6,224 bases of DNA from Nostocaceae cyanobacterium CSSed10_463m (GTDB taxonomy: Bacteria > Cyanobacteriota > Cyanobacteriia > Cyanobacteriales > Nostocaceae), in assembly GCA_003556955.1 (NCBI GenBank), contig PWQB01000507.1:1-6224 (forward strand). The letters run 5' to 3'. Made by a program: the position numbers and the translations under genes. Below the pieces are notes generated by a model. That model was not told the origin of the DNA, did not search any database, and was given only the letters and a program-made list of their open reading frames with translations. Below, one piece after another: positions 5,470-6,224 of this stretch. Every line of letters begins with the position of its first letter. Position 1 is the first letter of the stretch.

Positions 5470-6224
5470 ATGCCAGCATCTGCTAATTTCGACTTTGAAG
5501 ACGATAAATTCAACGCCCCCCCTTCTCAAATCATCCCCTGGTGTCAGATGATTAATCCGCGCTATGGCACAGAGGGTATGCAGCCCCACGGTTTGGCGAT
5601 TAAACTGGATAATGCCAATGCTGTAGGTTTTAAGCCGGATGATAATTGGCAACAGGTAGAGCATGAATTTAGTTCGGGAGTAGAAACAGTTTTTATCAGT
5701 AATACTCCAAAATTAGTCATAGTCCGCCGGGGGCCTTTATCTGTTAAAGACCGGGAAACTGGTAATAAACTTGGTACTCTTAAAGAAAATTACGATGCTT
5801 TTTTAGCAGATAAGCTGAAATTTAAAACCTTTACTCGCCACCTCATATACTTAGTAGGGGAAAATAAAAAGTTTCTCCACGACTCTCCATTACAATTAAC
5901 TCTTAGCGGCGTAGCCGGAGCAAGTTTCAGCAAAAATTACTGCGAATTTCAACAAGGAAGAATCACAAGTGGATTCTTAGCTGAACTAGAACGAGCTTAT
6001 GCTGTATATCGCCAGCAACCTGTATCGCCAAAAGGCCAGTTATTTCATGCTCATGGAATTTTCTGCCCGATTATTGAGTGTGAAGAACGTGGAATTCAAC
6101 CAAACACTATGATGGTGTCTTCAACAGTGGACTACCACCATCCCACTGTCGGCACATTAACTGAATACCTGATTGCTTCAGATTCGGTGGAGTCGGCAAT
6201 GATCTGCAAGACTTTTGAAGAACA
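5470..6224 (+). CDS. Conserved cyanobacterial protein of unknown function (probably DUF5895), 3' end outside window
   Basis: An open frame of 251 codons with no stop before the window edge; the C-terminus is missing. It begins MPASANFDFEDDKF, with an acidic N-terminus and no signal peptide or membrane segment. From memory it belongs to a family annotated DUF5895 in filamentous cyanobacteria, with no assigned function. Distinct stretches: PSQIIPWCQMINPRYG at 18-33, GLAIKLDNANAVGF at 41-54, LVIVRRGPLSVKDRETG at 82-98, FTRHLIYLVGENKKFLHDSP at 121-140 and LFHAHGIFCPIIECEERG at 191-208. Five cysteines (25, 158, 199, 204, 246) and a histidine-rich HAH/DYHH pair could suggest metal binding, but no known motif fits. 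The ATG at 5470 is the first start after an in-frame TAG at 5458; no ribosome binding site is visible. Sustained coding and family resemblance make it a real gene. Confidence 0.88.
   Translation, partial: MPASANFDFEDDKFNAPPSQIIPWCQMINPRYGTEGMQPHGLAIKLDNANAVGFKPDDNWQQVEHEFSSGVETVFISNTPKLVIVRRGPLSVKDRETGNKLGTLKENYDAFLADKLKFKTFTRHLIYLVGENKKFLHDSPLQLTLSGVAGASFSKNYCEFQQGRITSGFLAELERAYAVYRQQPVSPKGQLFHAHGIFCPIIECEERGIQPNTMMVSSTVDYHHPTVGTLTEYLIASDSVESAMICKTFEE

Noticed and set aside
5440..5664. 74-codon minus-strand open frame at the start of the last gene
   Set aside because: Antisense to the first 65 codons of the conserved protein starting at 5470, which is the much better coding call.
5909..5923. 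AGCGGCGTAGCCGGA resembling a dispersed cyanobacterial GC-rich repeat
   Set aside because: It is in frame within the last gene (encoding SGVAG), short and imperfectly palindromic, so coding sequence explains it.

Overview
The window looks like chromosomal DNA of a filamentous, Nostoc/Anabaena-type cyanobacterium. Four things point there: a fused pantothenate synthetase/cytidylate kinase gene (a cyanobacterial gene fusion), four exact copies of the cyanobacterial HIP1 octamer GCGATCGC in 6.2 kb, heptanucleotide tandem repeats of the STRR type between genes, and moderately AT-rich DNA with long intergenic gaps. All recognisable genes lie on the + strand.

Layout, left to right. (1) 1-203 is a pyrimidine-rich leader. 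It contains a canonical G-quadruplex motif on the minus strand and a 14-bp perfect inverted repeat whose right arm includes the ribosome binding site of the next gene. (2) 204-1817 is the panC/cmk fusion. A strong internal Shine-Dalgarno sequence and ATG lie just before the kinase domain. (3) 1818-2026 is the sodB leader. It opens with a 25-bp AT-rich palindrome resembling a Fur box and also holds a 9-bp inverted repeat and two smaller palindromes. (4) 2027-2629 is sodB (iron superoxide dismutase), followed by an intrinsic terminator at 2716-2745. (5) 2909-3115 encodes a 68-residue acidic protein of unknown function, lying between two different heptamer repeat arrays. (6) The second array (3125-3194) runs directly into the start codon of purM (3192-4220). 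(7) 4221-4583 is a 363-nt gap with a degenerate GC-rich palindromic repeat. (8) 4584-5270 encodes a PHP-domain metallophosphoesterase. (9) 5470 to the window end is the first 251 codons of a conserved cyanobacterial protein of unknown function, cut by the window edge.

The genes serve housekeeping roles: coenzyme A and CTP precursor supply, superoxide defence, purine synthesis, and probably nucleotide or oligonucleotide phosphate hydrolysis. The long gaps and the terminator after sodB suggest mostly separate transcription units rather than one operon. The small gene and purM (76 nt apart) are the likeliest pair to share a transcript. I see no mobile element, CRISPR array, tRNA or rRNA, and no convincing new multi-gene system. 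The points most worth a second look are regulatory: the hairpin over the panC/cmk ribosome binding site, the internal kinase start, the Fur-like palindrome before sodB, and the repeat array that forms the purM initiation region.
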